DNA from: Kutzneria kofuensis
Lineage (GTDB): Bacteria; Actinomycetota; Actinomycetes; Mycobacteriales; Pseudonocardiaceae
Direction: 5' to 3'
Length of the DNA stretch: 64,000 nucleotides
NCBI RefSeq assembly: GCF_014203355.1
Contig: NZ_JACHIR010000001.1
Span: 3,908,038-3,972,037, forward strand
In this document: piece after piece, positions 16,849 through 25,228 of the stretch
Position numbering within the stretch: the first letter of the stretch is position 1
Layout: each line of letters opens with the position of its first letter
Notes under the pieces: generated by a model
What the model was told of the DNA's origin: nothing
The model's input: only the letters and a program-made list of their open reading frames with translations
Databases searched by the model: none
Translations under genes and position numbers: made by a program

Positions 16849-16933
16849 CGGTGGCGGTGGGATTTGAACCCACGGAGGGTCTCCCCTCACACGCTTTCGA
16901 GGCGTGCTCCTTCGGCCGCTCGGACACGCCACC
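16849..16933 (-). tRNA. tRNA-Ser(CGA)
   Basis: This is an 85-nt class II tRNA with acceptor GGTGGCG/CGCCACC, anticodon stem CACGC/GCGTG presenting CGA, a long variable arm and T-loop GGTTCAAAT. It reads UCG. The CCA end is not encoded. Confidence 0.97.
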
Positions 16934-16977
16934 GGTAAGAACATTACAGGAGCCGCCGCGGCCGGTGACACGCGGGG

Positions 16978-17187
16978 TCACTTGCGGTCGAGCCTGGCCT
17001 TCAGGTCGTCGACGACGTGGCCGGCCTTGTCGAGCAGGTCGTGCCCGACCTCCTTGGCCTTGCCGACCATCTGCTCCTTCTGGCCCTCCGCCTGCAGGCG
17101 CTCGTTGCCGGTCTGCTCGCCGACCTTCTGCTTGGCCTGGCCGATGATCTGCTCGGCCCTGTCCTTGACCTTGTCGAACACGCTCAT
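16978..17187 (-). CDS. CsbD family stress-response protein
   Basis: The product is a 69-residue, very hydrophilic protein starting MSVFDKVKDRAEQIIGQAKQ. It has the KVGEQTGNERLQAEGQKEQ core typical of CsbD proteins, which are induced by general stress and are largely unstructured helices. GGGAGG lies 5 bp before ATG 17187, so I prefer it to an earlier in-frame start. The gene stands alone between tRNA-Ser(CGA) and tadA. The molecular role of the family is not known. Confidence 0.9.
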   Translation of the reverse strand: MSVFDKVKDRAEQIIGQAKQKVGEQTGNERLQAEGQKEQMVGKAKEVGHDLLDKAGHVVDDLKARLDRK

Positions 17188-17242
17188 CAGTGCCTCCCTT
17201 GGCTCGCGCACCCTAGGGATGCCCCGTTCGGGGATGTCCGAA

Positions 17243-17698
17243 TCACGGTCGGTGAGCGGCGAAGAACTCGTCCATCAGGGCGGCGCACTCCCGTTCGAGG
17301 ACGCCGCCGCGCACCTCGGGGCGGTGGTTGAGCCGACGGTCGCGAACGACGTCCCAGAGCGAGCCGACGGCGCCGGTCTTGGGCTCCCAGGCCCCGAACA
17401 CGACGCGGTCAACCCGGGCGAGGACGAGGGCGCCGGCGCACATGGTGCAGGGCTCGACGGTCACTGCGAGGGTGCAGCCCTCCAGGCGCCAGCCGTCCCC
17501 GTGACGGGCGGCGGCGGCGCGCAGGGCGAGGATCTCGGCGTGGGCAGTGGGGTCGCCGAGGCGTTCCCGGGCGTTGCAGGCGGACGCCAACTCCACGCCG
17601 TCACGGTCCACGACAACGGCGCCGATGGGGATGTCGTCGCCGGCAGCGCGAGCGGCCCGGATCGCGGCCCGGACCAGCTCCTCGTCACTGCTGGACAC
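17243..17698 (-). CDS. tadA: tRNA(adenine34) deaminase
   Basis: The 151-residue zinc deaminase has HAEI (zinc His and catalytic Glu) and PCTMC (zinc cysteines), plus the IPIGAVVV start motif. It converts A34 to inosine in tRNA-Arg(ACG). The gene for that tRNA is also in this window, at 30818-30890. The GTG start lies inside the 3' end of the upstream partner gene (14-bp overlap). The pairing with the partner gene and nearby tyrA matches M. tuberculosis Rv3752c-Rv3754. Confidence 0.94.
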   Translation of the reverse strand: MSSSDEELVRAAIRAARAAGDDIPIGAVVVDRDGVELASACNARERLGDPTAHAEILALRAAAARHGDGWRLEGCTLAVTVEPCTMCAGALVLARVDRVVFGAWEPKTGAVGSLWDVVRDRRLNHRPEVRGGVLERECAALMDEFFAAHRP

Positions 17699-18173
17699 GG
17701 TCGACGACGGCGGCGAACTCGCTGCTGAAGCCGCAGCGCTGGGCGATCATCTGCAGCTGCTCGTCCGGGTAGAGGTCGACCTCGTCGACGATCACCTGCA
17801 GCTCGCCGTCGGGCAGTCCCAGGTCGGCGAGAATGCCCAGGTCGCCCTCCGGCCACAGGCCGTCGTCCTCGTCGTCCGGCGGCTCGACGCGCAGCAGGTC
17901 CAGCACGTCGGCGGCGATGTCGTAGTCCAGCGCCGCGGCGGCGTCGGACAGCAACAGCGACACCCCGCCGGGACTGGGCCGCAGCAGCACGAAGAACTCG
18001 TCGTCGACGTTGAGCATGCCGAACAGCGCGCCGGTCGATCTGATCTTCCGCAGCGCGGTGATGGCGGCGTCGAGCTCGTTCAACGTGGCCAGTTCGAGCG
18101 AGCTGCAGCGCCATTTGCCGTCCTCGCGGACGACGGCGACACCGAAACCACCGACCGGCTCGTGCACCGACAT
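17685..18173 (-). CDS. tRNA adenosine deaminase-associated protein
   Basis: About 162 residues from ATG 18173 (MSVHEPVGGFGVAVVREDGKW). The protein is acidic with no membrane segment. It has the sequence pattern of the actinobacterial family encoded directly before tadA (FGVAVVRE...W...L, ending VDLYPDEQLQMIAQRCGF). Its biochemical role is unknown; the constant pairing with tadA suggests a regulator or stabiliser. The start is uncertain: no ribosome site is evident and GTG or ATG codons exist upstream, including an extension towards the divergent amidohydrolase gene. Confidence 0.8.
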   Translation of the reverse strand: MSVHEPVGGFGVAVVREDGKWRCSSLELATLNELDAAITALRKIRSTGALFGMLNVDDEFFVLLRPSPGGVSLLLSDAAAALDYDIAADVLDLLRVEPPDDEDDGLWPEGDLGILADLGLPDGELQVIVDEVDLYPDEQLQMIAQRCGFSSEFAAVVDRVQQ

Positions 18174-18275
18174 GTGCACACCGTATGCGCCCGGGCCGGT
18201 CACCCGGAAGCACCATCCCCCAAGCCGGCCCCGCGGAGATCGGCCGGACGGTGGCTCCGGTGGGACCATGGCTGG

Positions 18276-19514
18276 ATGACCACTTCAGCGGCACGCCCAG
18301 CAACCACCCAGTCAGGTGACCCCAGGCTCGCTGGTCTCATCGAGGCCGCCCGCGCGCTCCAGCCACGCACGGTGGCGTTGCGCCGACAGGTGCACAAGCG
18401 GCCTGAGCTGGGGCTGAAGCTGCCACTGACGCAGGCGGCGGTGCTGCACGCGCTGGAGGGTCTGCCGCTGGAGATCACCACCGGCAAGTCCACGGACTCG
18501 GTCGTCGCCGTGCTGCACGGCGCCCGGCCCGGCCCCACCGTGCTGCTGCGGGCCGACATGGACGCGTTGCCCCTGACGGAGCAGACCGGCTGCGCCTTCG
18601 CCTCCGAGGTGCACGGGACGATGCACGCGTGCGGGCACGACACGCACGTGGCGATGCTCGCCTCGGCGGCACGGCTGCTGTGTGCCCGCCGGGAAGCCCT
18701 CAACGGTCACGTCGTGTTCATGTTCCAGCCCGGCGAGGAGGGGCACCACGGCGCCAAGCACATGATCGACGAGGGCGTGCTCGGCGCGTCCGGACTGCTC
18801 GCGAACAAGGCGTTGGCCCTGCACATCACCTCGACCGTGCGATCGGGCGTGATCACCAGCCGACCCGGTCCGATCATGGCCGCCGCCGACGTGTTCCGGG
18901 TGCGGGTGGTCGGCCGCGGCGGTCACGCCTCGCAGCCGCACAAGGCGCTCGACCCGGTGCCGGCCGCGGCGGCGATGGTCGGCGCGCTGCAGACGATGAT
19001 CACCCGCCGGGTCGCGACGACGGAACCGGCCGTGCTCACCGTCGCCAAGATCGCCGCCGGCACCACAAACAACATCATCCCGGAGATCGCCGAGCTCGAA
19101 GGCACCATCCGGACCCTGTCCGAGACCACCCGCTCGCAGGTGCACACCGAGGCGAAGCGCATCTGCGAGCACACCGCCGCCGCGTACGGCTGCTCGGCCA
19201 CGTTCCAGATCGAGCGCGGCTACCCGATCACCGTGAACGACCCCGAGGTCGCCGCGAACGTGCTCGACCTGGCCACCAGCGTGCTCGGCGCGCGCTACAG
19301 CGAGCCGATGGCCGAACCCATGATGGGCGCGGAGGACTTCTCGTACGTGGCCAGGCAGATCCCCGGCACGATGGCCTTCCTCGGCGCCTGCCCGCCGTCG
19401 ATCGGACTGGACGAGGCCGCCCCCAACCACTCCAACCGGGTGCTGTTCGACGAGGCCGCGATGGAGCACGGGGTGGCCATGTACGCCGCATTCGCGCTCG
19501 ACGCGCTGCGTTAA
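18276..19514 (+). CDS. M20 family metallopeptidase / N-acyl amino acid amidohydrolase
   Basis: The 412-residue cytosolic enzyme has the M20D zinc and catalytic motifs: LLRADMDALPL, HACGHDTHV, FQPGEEGHHG and MGAEDFSYV. A dimerisation domain (about 190-300) interrupts the catalytic domain. Such enzymes cleave acyl groups or amides from N-acylated amino acids, or hydrolyse auxin-like conjugates. It is divergent from the tadA pair, about 100 bp away, and stands 40 bp upstream of tyrA, possibly in one transcript. The natural substrate is not evident. Confidence 0.9.
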   Translation: MTTSAARPATTQSGDPRLAGLIEAARALQPRTVALRRQVHKRPELGLKLPLTQAAVLHALEGLPLEITTGKSTDSVVAVLHGARPGPTVLLRADMDALPLTEQTGCAFASEVHGTMHACGHDTHVAMLASAARLLCARREALNGHVVFMFQPGEEGHHGAKHMIDEGVLGASGLLANKALALHITSTVRSGVITSRPGPIMAAADVFRVRVVGRGGHASQPHKALDPVPAAAAMVGALQTMITRRVATTEPAVLTVAKIAAGTTNNIIPEIAELEGTIRTLSETTRSQVHTEAKRICEHTAAAYGCSATFQIERGYPITVNDPEVAANVLDLATSVLGARYSEPMAEPMMGAEDFSYVARQIPGTMAFLGACPPSIGLDEAAPNHSNRVLFDEAAMEHGVAMYAAFALDALR

Positions 19515-19554
19515 CACCCGGGGTGGTTTCGCCAGGTTCGCCCGTGGCGGCAGG

Positions 19555-20532
19555 ATGGGACACGTGCTGCCTGTTTGTGTGATCGGGTTGGGTCTGATCG
19601 GCGGGTCCGTCATGCGCGCCGCCAGCGCGGCCGGCCGGGCGACCTGGGGTGCCACCGCGTCCACCACGGACGCCGAGGCGGCGCGGGCCGCTGGCTTCAC
19701 AGTCGAGGCCAGCGTCGACGACGCGCTGCGCCGGGCGGACGAGGAGGACGCTCTCATCGTGCTGGCCGTGCCGCTGACAGCGCTGGCCGAGGTGCTGCGG
19801 TCGGTGTCGGCGTACGCGCCCGGCTGCCGGCTCACTGACGTCATCAGCGTCAAGGGCGCCGTGTCGGAGGCCGTACGCAAGATCAACCCATACGCCCGGT
19901 ACGTCGGCGGGCACCCCATGGCCGGCACCTCACGGTCCGGGTGGTCCGCCGGCTCGGCCGAGCTGTTCCGGGACGCCGCCTGGGTCGTCACGACCGAGGA
20001 CGACAGCGATCAGGAGGTGTGGACCGAGGTCGTGCAGCTCGCCCTGGCCTGCGGCGCCCACGTCGTGCCGGCGTCCGCGTCCGCCCACGACGACGCCGTC
20101 GCCCGCATCTCCCACCTGCCACACCTGCTCGCCGCCGTGCTGGCCAGCGTCGGCGCCTCCGGCGGCCCGCTCTCCCTCGCCCTGGCCGCCGGCGCATTCG
20201 GCGACGGCACTCGCGTCGCCGGCAGCCGCCCCGAGCTCGTGCAGGCCATGTGCGAGGGCAACCGCGCCGCCCTCCTCGACGCCGTCGACGACGCCCTCGG
20301 CCGCCTCGGCGCCGCGCGGGGCTCCCTCGCCTCGACGGGCGGGCTCGCCGCCACCGTCAACGCCGGCCACCTCGCCCGCCGGGAGCTCGAGCAGCACCGC
20401 TCCGGCACCCGTCACGCCGTCAAGGTCGACCTGGAGGCCCGGGACGCCCTCACCAACCTCCGCGACCTCGGCAACAAGGGTGGCCGCCTGACCGCCCTGG
20501 ACGGCACCGTCGCGATCGTGCAGATGCTCTGA
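19555..20532 (+). CDS. tyrA: Prephenate dehydrogenase
   Basis: The 325-residue protein has an NAD(P)-binding GLGLIGGSV motif at the N-terminus and the prephenate-site motif GGHPMAGTSRSGW, followed by an all-helical C-terminal domain. It catalyses oxidative decarboxylation of prephenate to 4-hydroxyphenylpyruvate in tyrosine synthesis. No ACT domain is visible, so feedback control, if any, is not through ACT. ATG 19555 is used; GTG 19564, with AGGATGGGA before it, is an equally plausible start. Its position next to tadA is conserved among actinobacteria. Confidence 0.92.
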   Translation: MGHVLPVCVIGLGLIGGSVMRAASAAGRATWGATASTTDAEAARAAGFTVEASVDDALRRADEEDALIVLAVPLTALAEVLRSVSAYAPGCRLTDVISVKGAVSEAVRKINPYARYVGGHPMAGTSRSGWSAGSAELFRDAAWVVTTEDDSDQEVWTEVVQLALACGAHVVPASASAHDDAVARISHLPHLLAAVLASVGASGGPLSLALAAGAFGDGTRVAGSRPELVQAMCEGNRAALLDAVDDALGRLGAARGSLASTGGLAATVNAGHLARRELEQHRSGTRHAVKVDLEARDALTNLRDLGNKGGRLTALDGTVAIVQML

Positions 20533-20725
20533 TCAACTGCGGTCGACCGCCCTGGAGTCGAGTCTCCGACAGCCGAGCCGCGATGTCTTGCTGCACGACG
20601 TCCCGTTCGTGCTTGAAGTGGAGCGGGCCAGGTCGGCGGGCTCGGGAAAGGCCGCAGTGCACACTCACCCGGCTGATCATTCCGCACTGTTTACTCAGCG
20701 CAGCGATCGGCCACGGAAAGTGATG

Positions 20726-21358
20726 TCAGACGCGGCGGGCCAGGCCGGGGTACTCGACGACCAGGCCGTCGCGGTCCACGACGAGCTCGACGGTGGCCTC
20801 GCCGCGGTCGAAGGCGAGCACGCTGCCGCGCTCGTCGACCGAGACGGTGCGATAGCGCTCGCGCACGAGGCTGACCGACAGGTCCGGCAGCGACACCCAG
20901 ACGACGGGCAGCTCGTGCTCGCCGGCCTCGCGGTGCAGCCCGAGCCGACGCACCGGCAGGGCGTTGAACAGGACGCTGCTCTGGAGGTTGACGTCGAGCG
21001 CGCCCTCGAAGTCGCGGCGCTCGGCGCCGCGGCCGCGGTCGACGATCCACATGCCGTCCTCGGTGCGGCTGAGCGACATCGTGCGCTCCTCCTCGGCGGT
21101 GGTGCTGCGCAGCAGCAGCCGGCTCACCACACCGTCCTCGCCGACGGACAGCTCGAAGGAGGCGTTGTACGCCTCGTTGCCCTCGATGGCGGCCGCGACG
21201 ACCCGGCCGCTGCCCTTGATCCGGTTCTCGGACAGCACCAGCCGGGCCGACTCGAGGCGGGGGCCGGTGAGGCCCTCCCACGTCACCATCACCGGCCGGC
21301 GACCGGCACGGGACGTGCTGTCGGACTGTGCGGGCTCAGTCGCGTTGGGGACGTTCAC
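20726..21358 (-). CDS. Putative glycolipid-binding protein (PF06475 type)
   Basis: The 210-residue protein opens after a short tail with VTWEGLTGPRLESARLVLS. It has the family blocks DRGRGAERRDFEGALDVNL, LFNALPVRRLGLHREAGEHELPVVWVSLPDLSV and a C-terminal GLVVEYPGLARRV. The family is annotated as putative glycolipid-binding with no tested function in most members. GTG 21358 follows an AAAGGTGG ribosome site. No signal peptide. About 190 bp between this gene and tyrA shows no recognisable gene. Confidence 0.85.
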   Translation of the reverse strand: MNVPNATEPAQSDSTSRAGRRPVMVTWEGLTGPRLESARLVLSENRIKGSGRVVAAAIEGNEAYNASFELSVGEDGVVSRLLLRSTTAEEERTMSLSRTEDGMWIVDRGRGAERRDFEGALDVNLQSSVLFNALPVRRLGLHREAGEHELPVVWVSLPDLSVSLVRERYRTVSVDERGSVLAFDRGEATVELVVDRDGLVVEYPGLARRV

Positions 21359-21412
21359 TGTCCACCTTTCGAGGTCAGGGTCGACAACGGAGCGTACCTA
21401 ACCGAAATGACA

Positions 21413-21444
21413 GTGGGGCCTCCCGTTCCCACGGGAGGCCCCAC
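21413..21444 (-). terminator. Terminator of the surface-protein gene
   Basis: A perfect 14-bp stem GTGGGGCCTCCCGT / ACGGGAGGCCCCAC with a 4-nt loop lies 23 bp after the stop codon of the sortase-anchored protein. Confidence 0.8.
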
Positions 21445-21467
21445 ATGGCTCAGCGGATCAGCTGGTG

Positions 21468-22835
21468 TCAGCTGTGGTTGGCCTTACGGCGACGCACGAA
21501 GAACAGCGCGCCCACGCCCGCGCCGATCAGCACGATGCCGGCGATCACCGGGCCGATGACCGAGGCGCCGGTGTAGGCGAGCTCGTTGGTGTCGGCCGAG
21601 GTGGTCGGGGTCGGCGTGTTGCACGACGGCGGCATCGGGGTGCTGGTGGTGGTGCCGCCGTTGCTCGTGGTGGTGGTGCGGGTCGTCGTGGTCGGCGACG
21701 TGGACGGCACGCACGGGCTGGTGCTGGTCGTCGTGGTCGTCGGCGACGTGGTCGTGGTGGTGGTCGTCGTCGTGGTGGTCGTCGACCCGACGGTCCAGGA
21801 GACGCTGGCCTCCTTGTGGAGCTTGATGTCGGTCGGCTTGGCCACGATCAGCGACTGCGTGATGGCCTTGGCGCTCGGCTTGCCGTCGGCGTTCGCGCCG
21901 ACGAACAGGCGGCCGGCGTTGAGGTGCGCGGTCGCGTCGATGGCGAAGGAGCCGTTGCCGGCCTCGGTGCCCGCCGGGACCTTCACGTAGATCTGGGTGC
22001 CGTTCTTGACGTCGCCCAGCGCCTTGCCGTCCTTGTCGGTCAGCGTGACGCCGTTGGGCAGCTGCGTGGTGAGCTTGACCGAGTCGGCGGTGGTGGTGAC
22101 GGTGAACGGACCGATCAGGTCACCGGCCTTGCCGGACTGCGAGGTCGGCGCGAGGTCCAGCGACGGCGTCGGCTGGTCGACCGGCGTGGCGTGGCTCAGC
22201 AGGTAGTTGTAAGCGGCCAGCACGTCCGCGCCGGAGTCCTTGTTGAACGGCGTCGGGTTGTTCTCGTCCAGCTTCGCGCCGTCGGACAGGTGCCAGATGG
22301 CGGACTGGGTGGCGCTGATCGCCTCGGCCTCGCTCAGGCCGTTGTTCAGCTTGACGCCGGCCGCGGTCAGCTCCTGGGTCAGCTTGGCGGCGCCGACGTT
22401 CGGGTAGCTGTTCTGCAGAACCCAGTTGATCTTGCCGGCGTTGGCCTTGAAGCCGCCGTCCTTGTCACCCGGGGTGGCCTCGTAGGGGTACTTGTCCCAC
22501 GGGACCTCGACCATCTTGACCTTGCCGTCGATCTCCACGTTCAGCTCGACGCAGTACGTGTAGACCTTCTGGCCGTCGACCGTGATCGGGATCAGCAGCG
22601 TCCGCTCGCTCGCGAACTTGTCGCCGACGAGCTTGACGTTGAGGCCGGTGGTGGTGCCGATCTTGGCGTCCGACTGCGCGGAGGGCGCCTGGTCGCGCGG
22701 ACCGCGCGGGGTGGCGTAGCCGCCGTGGTTGTCGTTGCCGTTGTCCGCGAACGCCAGCGGCGCCGCCGACATCAGGGCGATCGAGGCGCCGAGCACAGCG
22801 GCGGCGATACGACCCGGGTGGAACCGGTTTGCCAT
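21468..22835 (-). CDS. Sortase-anchored surface protein with Cys-Gln thioester domain
   Basis: The 455-residue exported protein has a signal peptide ending LAFA-DNG (about residue 30). A thioester domain has Cys95 in VYTYCVEL and Gln177 in SATQSAIWHL, the TQXA-type pair that forms an internal thioester able to bind host or environmental surfaces covalently. An Ig-like region (about 215-340) and a Thr/Ser/Pro stalk follow, then a C-terminal LAYTG sortase signal, a hydrophobic segment and RRRKANHS. AAAGAGGAG precedes the ATG. LAxTG suits the class E sortases of actinomycetes; the sortase gene is not in the window. Confidence 0.9.
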   Translation of the reverse strand: MANRFHPGRIAAAVLGASIALMSAAPLAFADNGNDNHGGYATPRGPRDQAPSAQSDAKIGTTTGLNVKLVGDKFASERTLLIPITVDGQKVYTYCVELNVEIDGKVKMVEVPWDKYPYEATPGDKDGGFKANAGKINWVLQNSYPNVGAAKLTQELTAAGVKLNNGLSEAEAISATQSAIWHLSDGAKLDENNPTPFNKDSGADVLAAYNYLLSHATPVDQPTPSLDLAPTSQSGKAGDLIGPFTVTTTADSVKLTTQLPNGVTLTDKDGKALGDVKNGTQIYVKVPAGTEAGNGSFAIDATAHLNAGRLFVGANADGKPSAKAITQSLIVAKPTDIKLHKEASVSWTVGSTTTTTTTTTTTTSPTTTTTSTSPCVPSTSPTTTTRTTTTSNGGTTTSTPMPPSCNTPTPTTSADTNELAYTGASVIGPVIAGIVLIGAGVGALFFVRRRKANHS

Positions 22836-23244
22836 GACTCTCCTCTTTGACTGCCTGCTAGCGCTGGTCCCCGACCTCTGACCTGCCCTGCGGTGTCACG
22901 GTCCGAGCGACGCTCACCCGAAAGGACGCATTCGAAGCTCGTGACACATAGTCCGAACGGGCGATTTGCGCCGCGTTCGGTGAAAGTCCTGTGTGGAACG
23001 CCGGGCCACACTACTCGATAGAGTGACGCAAGCCGCGCGGGACTCACCCCATAGGGATGACCTGCGGAAACGTCACGGCGTGGTGACACGACACGAAGAT
23101 CGACTAGACGAGCCGAGCTCGCTTATCACGCTGCGTCACGAAATTCGCCAGCTGGCGCCATGAATCACGATCGTGTCGAGTTATCCACAGGCCAGCGTTT
23201 CCGCTGGTCACATCGACGCAAACGATTACGCCAACCTGAAACGG
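22836..23244. other. Gene-free intergenic stretch, AT-richer than surroundings
   Basis: No convincing gene is present. The left part must hold the leftward promoter of the surface-protein gene. A single DnaA-type 9-mer TTATCCACA occurs at 23181-23189 without the cluster expected of a replication origin. Confidence 0.5.
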
Positions 23245-23273
23245 TTGACATTCCGCGATAAGATCGTTATCCA
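23245..23273 (+). promoter_or_regulatory. Predicted coaA promoter with embedded palindrome
   Basis: TTGACA (23245-23250), a 17-bp spacer and TATCCA (23268-23273) form a sigma-70-like promoter about 85 bp before the gene. The spacer and -10 carry a perfect palindrome GATAA-GATCG-TTATC (23257-23271), a likely repressor site. Confidence 0.5.
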
Positions 23274-23357
23274 ACGGAGACAACATGATCTCCGCCGTTA
23301 CTCCGTTCGTGGCAAGCCGTCAACCGCTCGGCGTCGTCAACATCACGTGTCGTAGGG

Positions 23358-24320
23358 GTGAACGAAACCAGGACCGGCGGGGACACTGTGGTCGTGACGC
23401 GAGCCCGGGACCTGACCCCGTACGTGGAACTGGGGCGCGAGCACTGGCGTGAGCTGCGAGCCGCGACGCCGATGAGCCTCACCTCCGACGAGCTGCACCG
23501 GCTGCAGGGTCTCGGCGACCGGGTGTCGCTCGACGAGGTCGCCGACATCTACCTGCCGCTGTCGCGGCTGATCAACCTCCAGGTCGCCGCCCGGCAGCGG
23601 CTGCACGCCGCCACCACCACGTTCCTCGGCGAGCCGTCCGAGAAGGTGCCGTTCATCATCGGCGTCGCCGGCAGCGTCGCCGTCGGCAAGTCCACCACCG
23701 CCCGCATCCTGCAGGCGCTGCTCGCACGGTGGAGCGACCATCCGCGCGTCGACCTCATCACCACCGACGGCTTCCTGCTGCCCAATGCCGAGCTGGAGCG
23801 ACGGGGCCTGATGACCCGCAAGGGTTTCCCCGAGAGTTACGACCGCCGCTCGCTCGTCCGCTTCGTCGCCGACGTCAAGGCCGGCGCCCCCGAGGTCGAG
23901 GCGCCCGTCTACTCCCATCTCAGTTACGACATCGTGCCCGGAACCCGGCAACTGGTGCGGCAGCCCGACATCCTCATCGTCGAGGGCCTCAACGTCCTCC
24001 AGCCCGGCGCCCGCCTCGCCGTGTCCGACCTGTTCGACTTCTCGATCTACGTCGACGCCCGCACCGACTGCATCCAGCAGTGGTACGTCAGCCGCTTCCT
24101 CAAGTTGCGCGACACCGCCTTCGCCAATCCGGCTTCGTACTTCCACCGCTTCGCGTCGCTGACCGACGAGCAGGCCGTGGCGCGGGCGACCCAGATCTGG
24201 CAGGAGATCAACGAGCCGAACCTGGTCAACAACATCCGCCCCACCCGCGGCCGGGCGACCCTGGTGCTACGCAAGGAAGCCGACCACTCCATCAGTCGCG
24301 TCCGGATGAAGAAGCTCTAG
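23358..24320 (+). CDS. coaA: Pantothenate kinase (type I)
   Basis: The 320-residue enzyme has P-loop [30 protein letters not shown] and VEGLNVLQ, and ends [11 protein letters not shown]. These are blocks closely matching mycobacterial CoaA. It phosphorylates pantothenate, the first step of coenzyme A synthesis. The N-terminus is a few residues longer than the mycobacterial form. GTG 23358 is taken as start, with a later GTG near VVVTRARDL as an alternative. The last 4 bp overlap the convergent LysR gene. Confidence 0.95.
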   Translation: MNETRTGGDTVVVTRARDLTPYVELGREHWRELRAATPMSLTSDELHRLQGLGDRVSLDEVADIYLPLSRLINLQVAARQRLHAATTTFLGEPSEKVPFIIGVAGSVAVGKSTTARILQALLARWSDHPRVDLITTDGFLLPNAELERRGLMTRKGFPESYDRRSLVRFVADVKAGAPEVEAPVYSHLSYDIVPGTRQLVRQPDILIVEGLNVLQPGARLAVSDLFDFSIYVDARTDCIQQWYVSRFLKLRDTAFANPASYFHRFASLTDEQAVARATQIWQEINEPNLVNNIRPTRGRATLVLRKEADHSISRVRMKKL

Positions 24321-25228
24321 GCCCAACGCTGGGCGATGGCCTGGCACTGGAGCCGAAGGGCGTCCAGCACGATGGGCAGCAACGGGTTGGTGTTGCTGGG
24401 ACGGTGCAGCGCGAGGATCCGCCGGAAGACCTCGGCGTCGGAAATGCGCAGCACGCCGAGCCCGGCATCGATACCGACGGCCAGCTTGGGCACGACGGCG
24501 ACGCCGAGACCACGGCGCACGAGTGAGCACACGACGCCGTAGTCGTTGCTACGCAAGGTGATCCGCGGGACGAAGCCGGCGGTGGCGCAGAGCCGTTCCA
24601 AGGACTTCGAGCCGGCGGTGTCGCTGCGGGTGCAGATCCACCGCTCGTCGGCGACCTCCACAAGGGACGCGTCGCCGCGTGTGGCCAGCCGATGCCCGGG
24701 CGCGGTCACGAGAACGAGCGGTTCGGACAGCAGGGGCGTGGCGATCAGTTCCCGGGGCCACGTCCGAGGATCGAGGTCGTAGGCGAACACGACGGCCACG
24801 TCCCGGTCGCCATCCAGCACGCCGGCGAGCACCTCGTCGGGTTCGCCCTCGTCCAGCAGCACATCGGCGCCGGGTCGCCGTTCCACAATGGCGGCGAGGG
24901 TCGAAGCCATGATCCGCGCGTTGGCGGTGGCGAAACTGGCCAGCCGCAGCGTGCCGGCGTCGCCACGGGTCAGCGCCCGCACCTCACGCTCCAGTTCGGA
25001 CAGTGCGGCGAGCGCATCTCGGCTCAGCAGAGCCATCCGCTCGGCGATGGCGGTCGGCCGGACGCTGCGTGCCGACCGCTCGAACAGCTGGGCGCCGACG
25101 GCCCGTTCCAACATCGCGATCTGTTGCGACACCGCCGAAGTCGTGTAGCCGAGCAGGCGCGCGGTCTCGGCGAACGAGCCGGTCCGGACCGCCTCGGTCA
25201 GCGTGCGCAGATGGATGGGGTTCAGCAT
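24317..25228 (-). CDS. LysR family transcriptional regulator
   Basis: The 303-residue regulator has an N-terminal winged HTH (residues 1-60, with [24 protein letters not shown]) and a periplasmic-binding-like effector domain (about 90-295). Its ATG shares one base with the stop of the upstream amino-acid oxidase gene (TGATG), so the two are translationally coupled. It probably senses the substrate or product of that oxidase. LysR genes usually lie divergent from their targets, so placement inside the operon is less typical. Confidence 0.9.
   Translation of the reverse strand: MLNPIHLRTLTEAVRTGSFAETARLLGYTTSAVSQQIAMLERAVGAQLFERSARSVRPTAIAERMALLSRDALAALSELEREVRALTRGDAGTLRLASFATANARIMASTLAAIVERRPGADVLLDEGEPDEVLAGVLDGDRDVAVVFAYDLDPRTWPRELIATPLLSEPLVLVTAPGHRLATRGDASLVEVADERWICTRSDTAGSKSLERLCATAGFVPRITLRSNDYGVVCSLVRRGLGVAVVPKLAVGIDAGLGVLRISDAEVFRRILALHRPSNTNPLLPIVLDALRLQCQAIAQRWA

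Noticed and set aside
20533..20725. Possible gene between tyrA and the glycolipid-binding gene (LHFKHERDVVQQDIAARL on the minus strand)
   Set aside because: The fragment is short, runs out of protein-like sequence and overlaps tyrA antisense; it may be a relic but cannot be supported.
21640..21785. Simple GTC/GTG repeat that could be taken for a microsatellite or CRISPR-like array
   Set aside because: It is the coding sequence of the Thr-rich stalk of the surface protein; there are no regular repeat-spacer units.
23181..23189. Perfect DnaA box TTATCCACA as a sign of a replication origin
   Set aside because: It is a single copy without further boxes, an AT-rich unwinding element, or dnaA/dnaN neighbours.
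23104..23286. 60-residue minus-strand frame (MLSPLDNDLIAECQPF...) with GGAG before its ATG
   Set aside because: Third-position GC is not raised, and the frame runs antisense through the predicted coaA promoter; it could only be kept if conserved in relatives.
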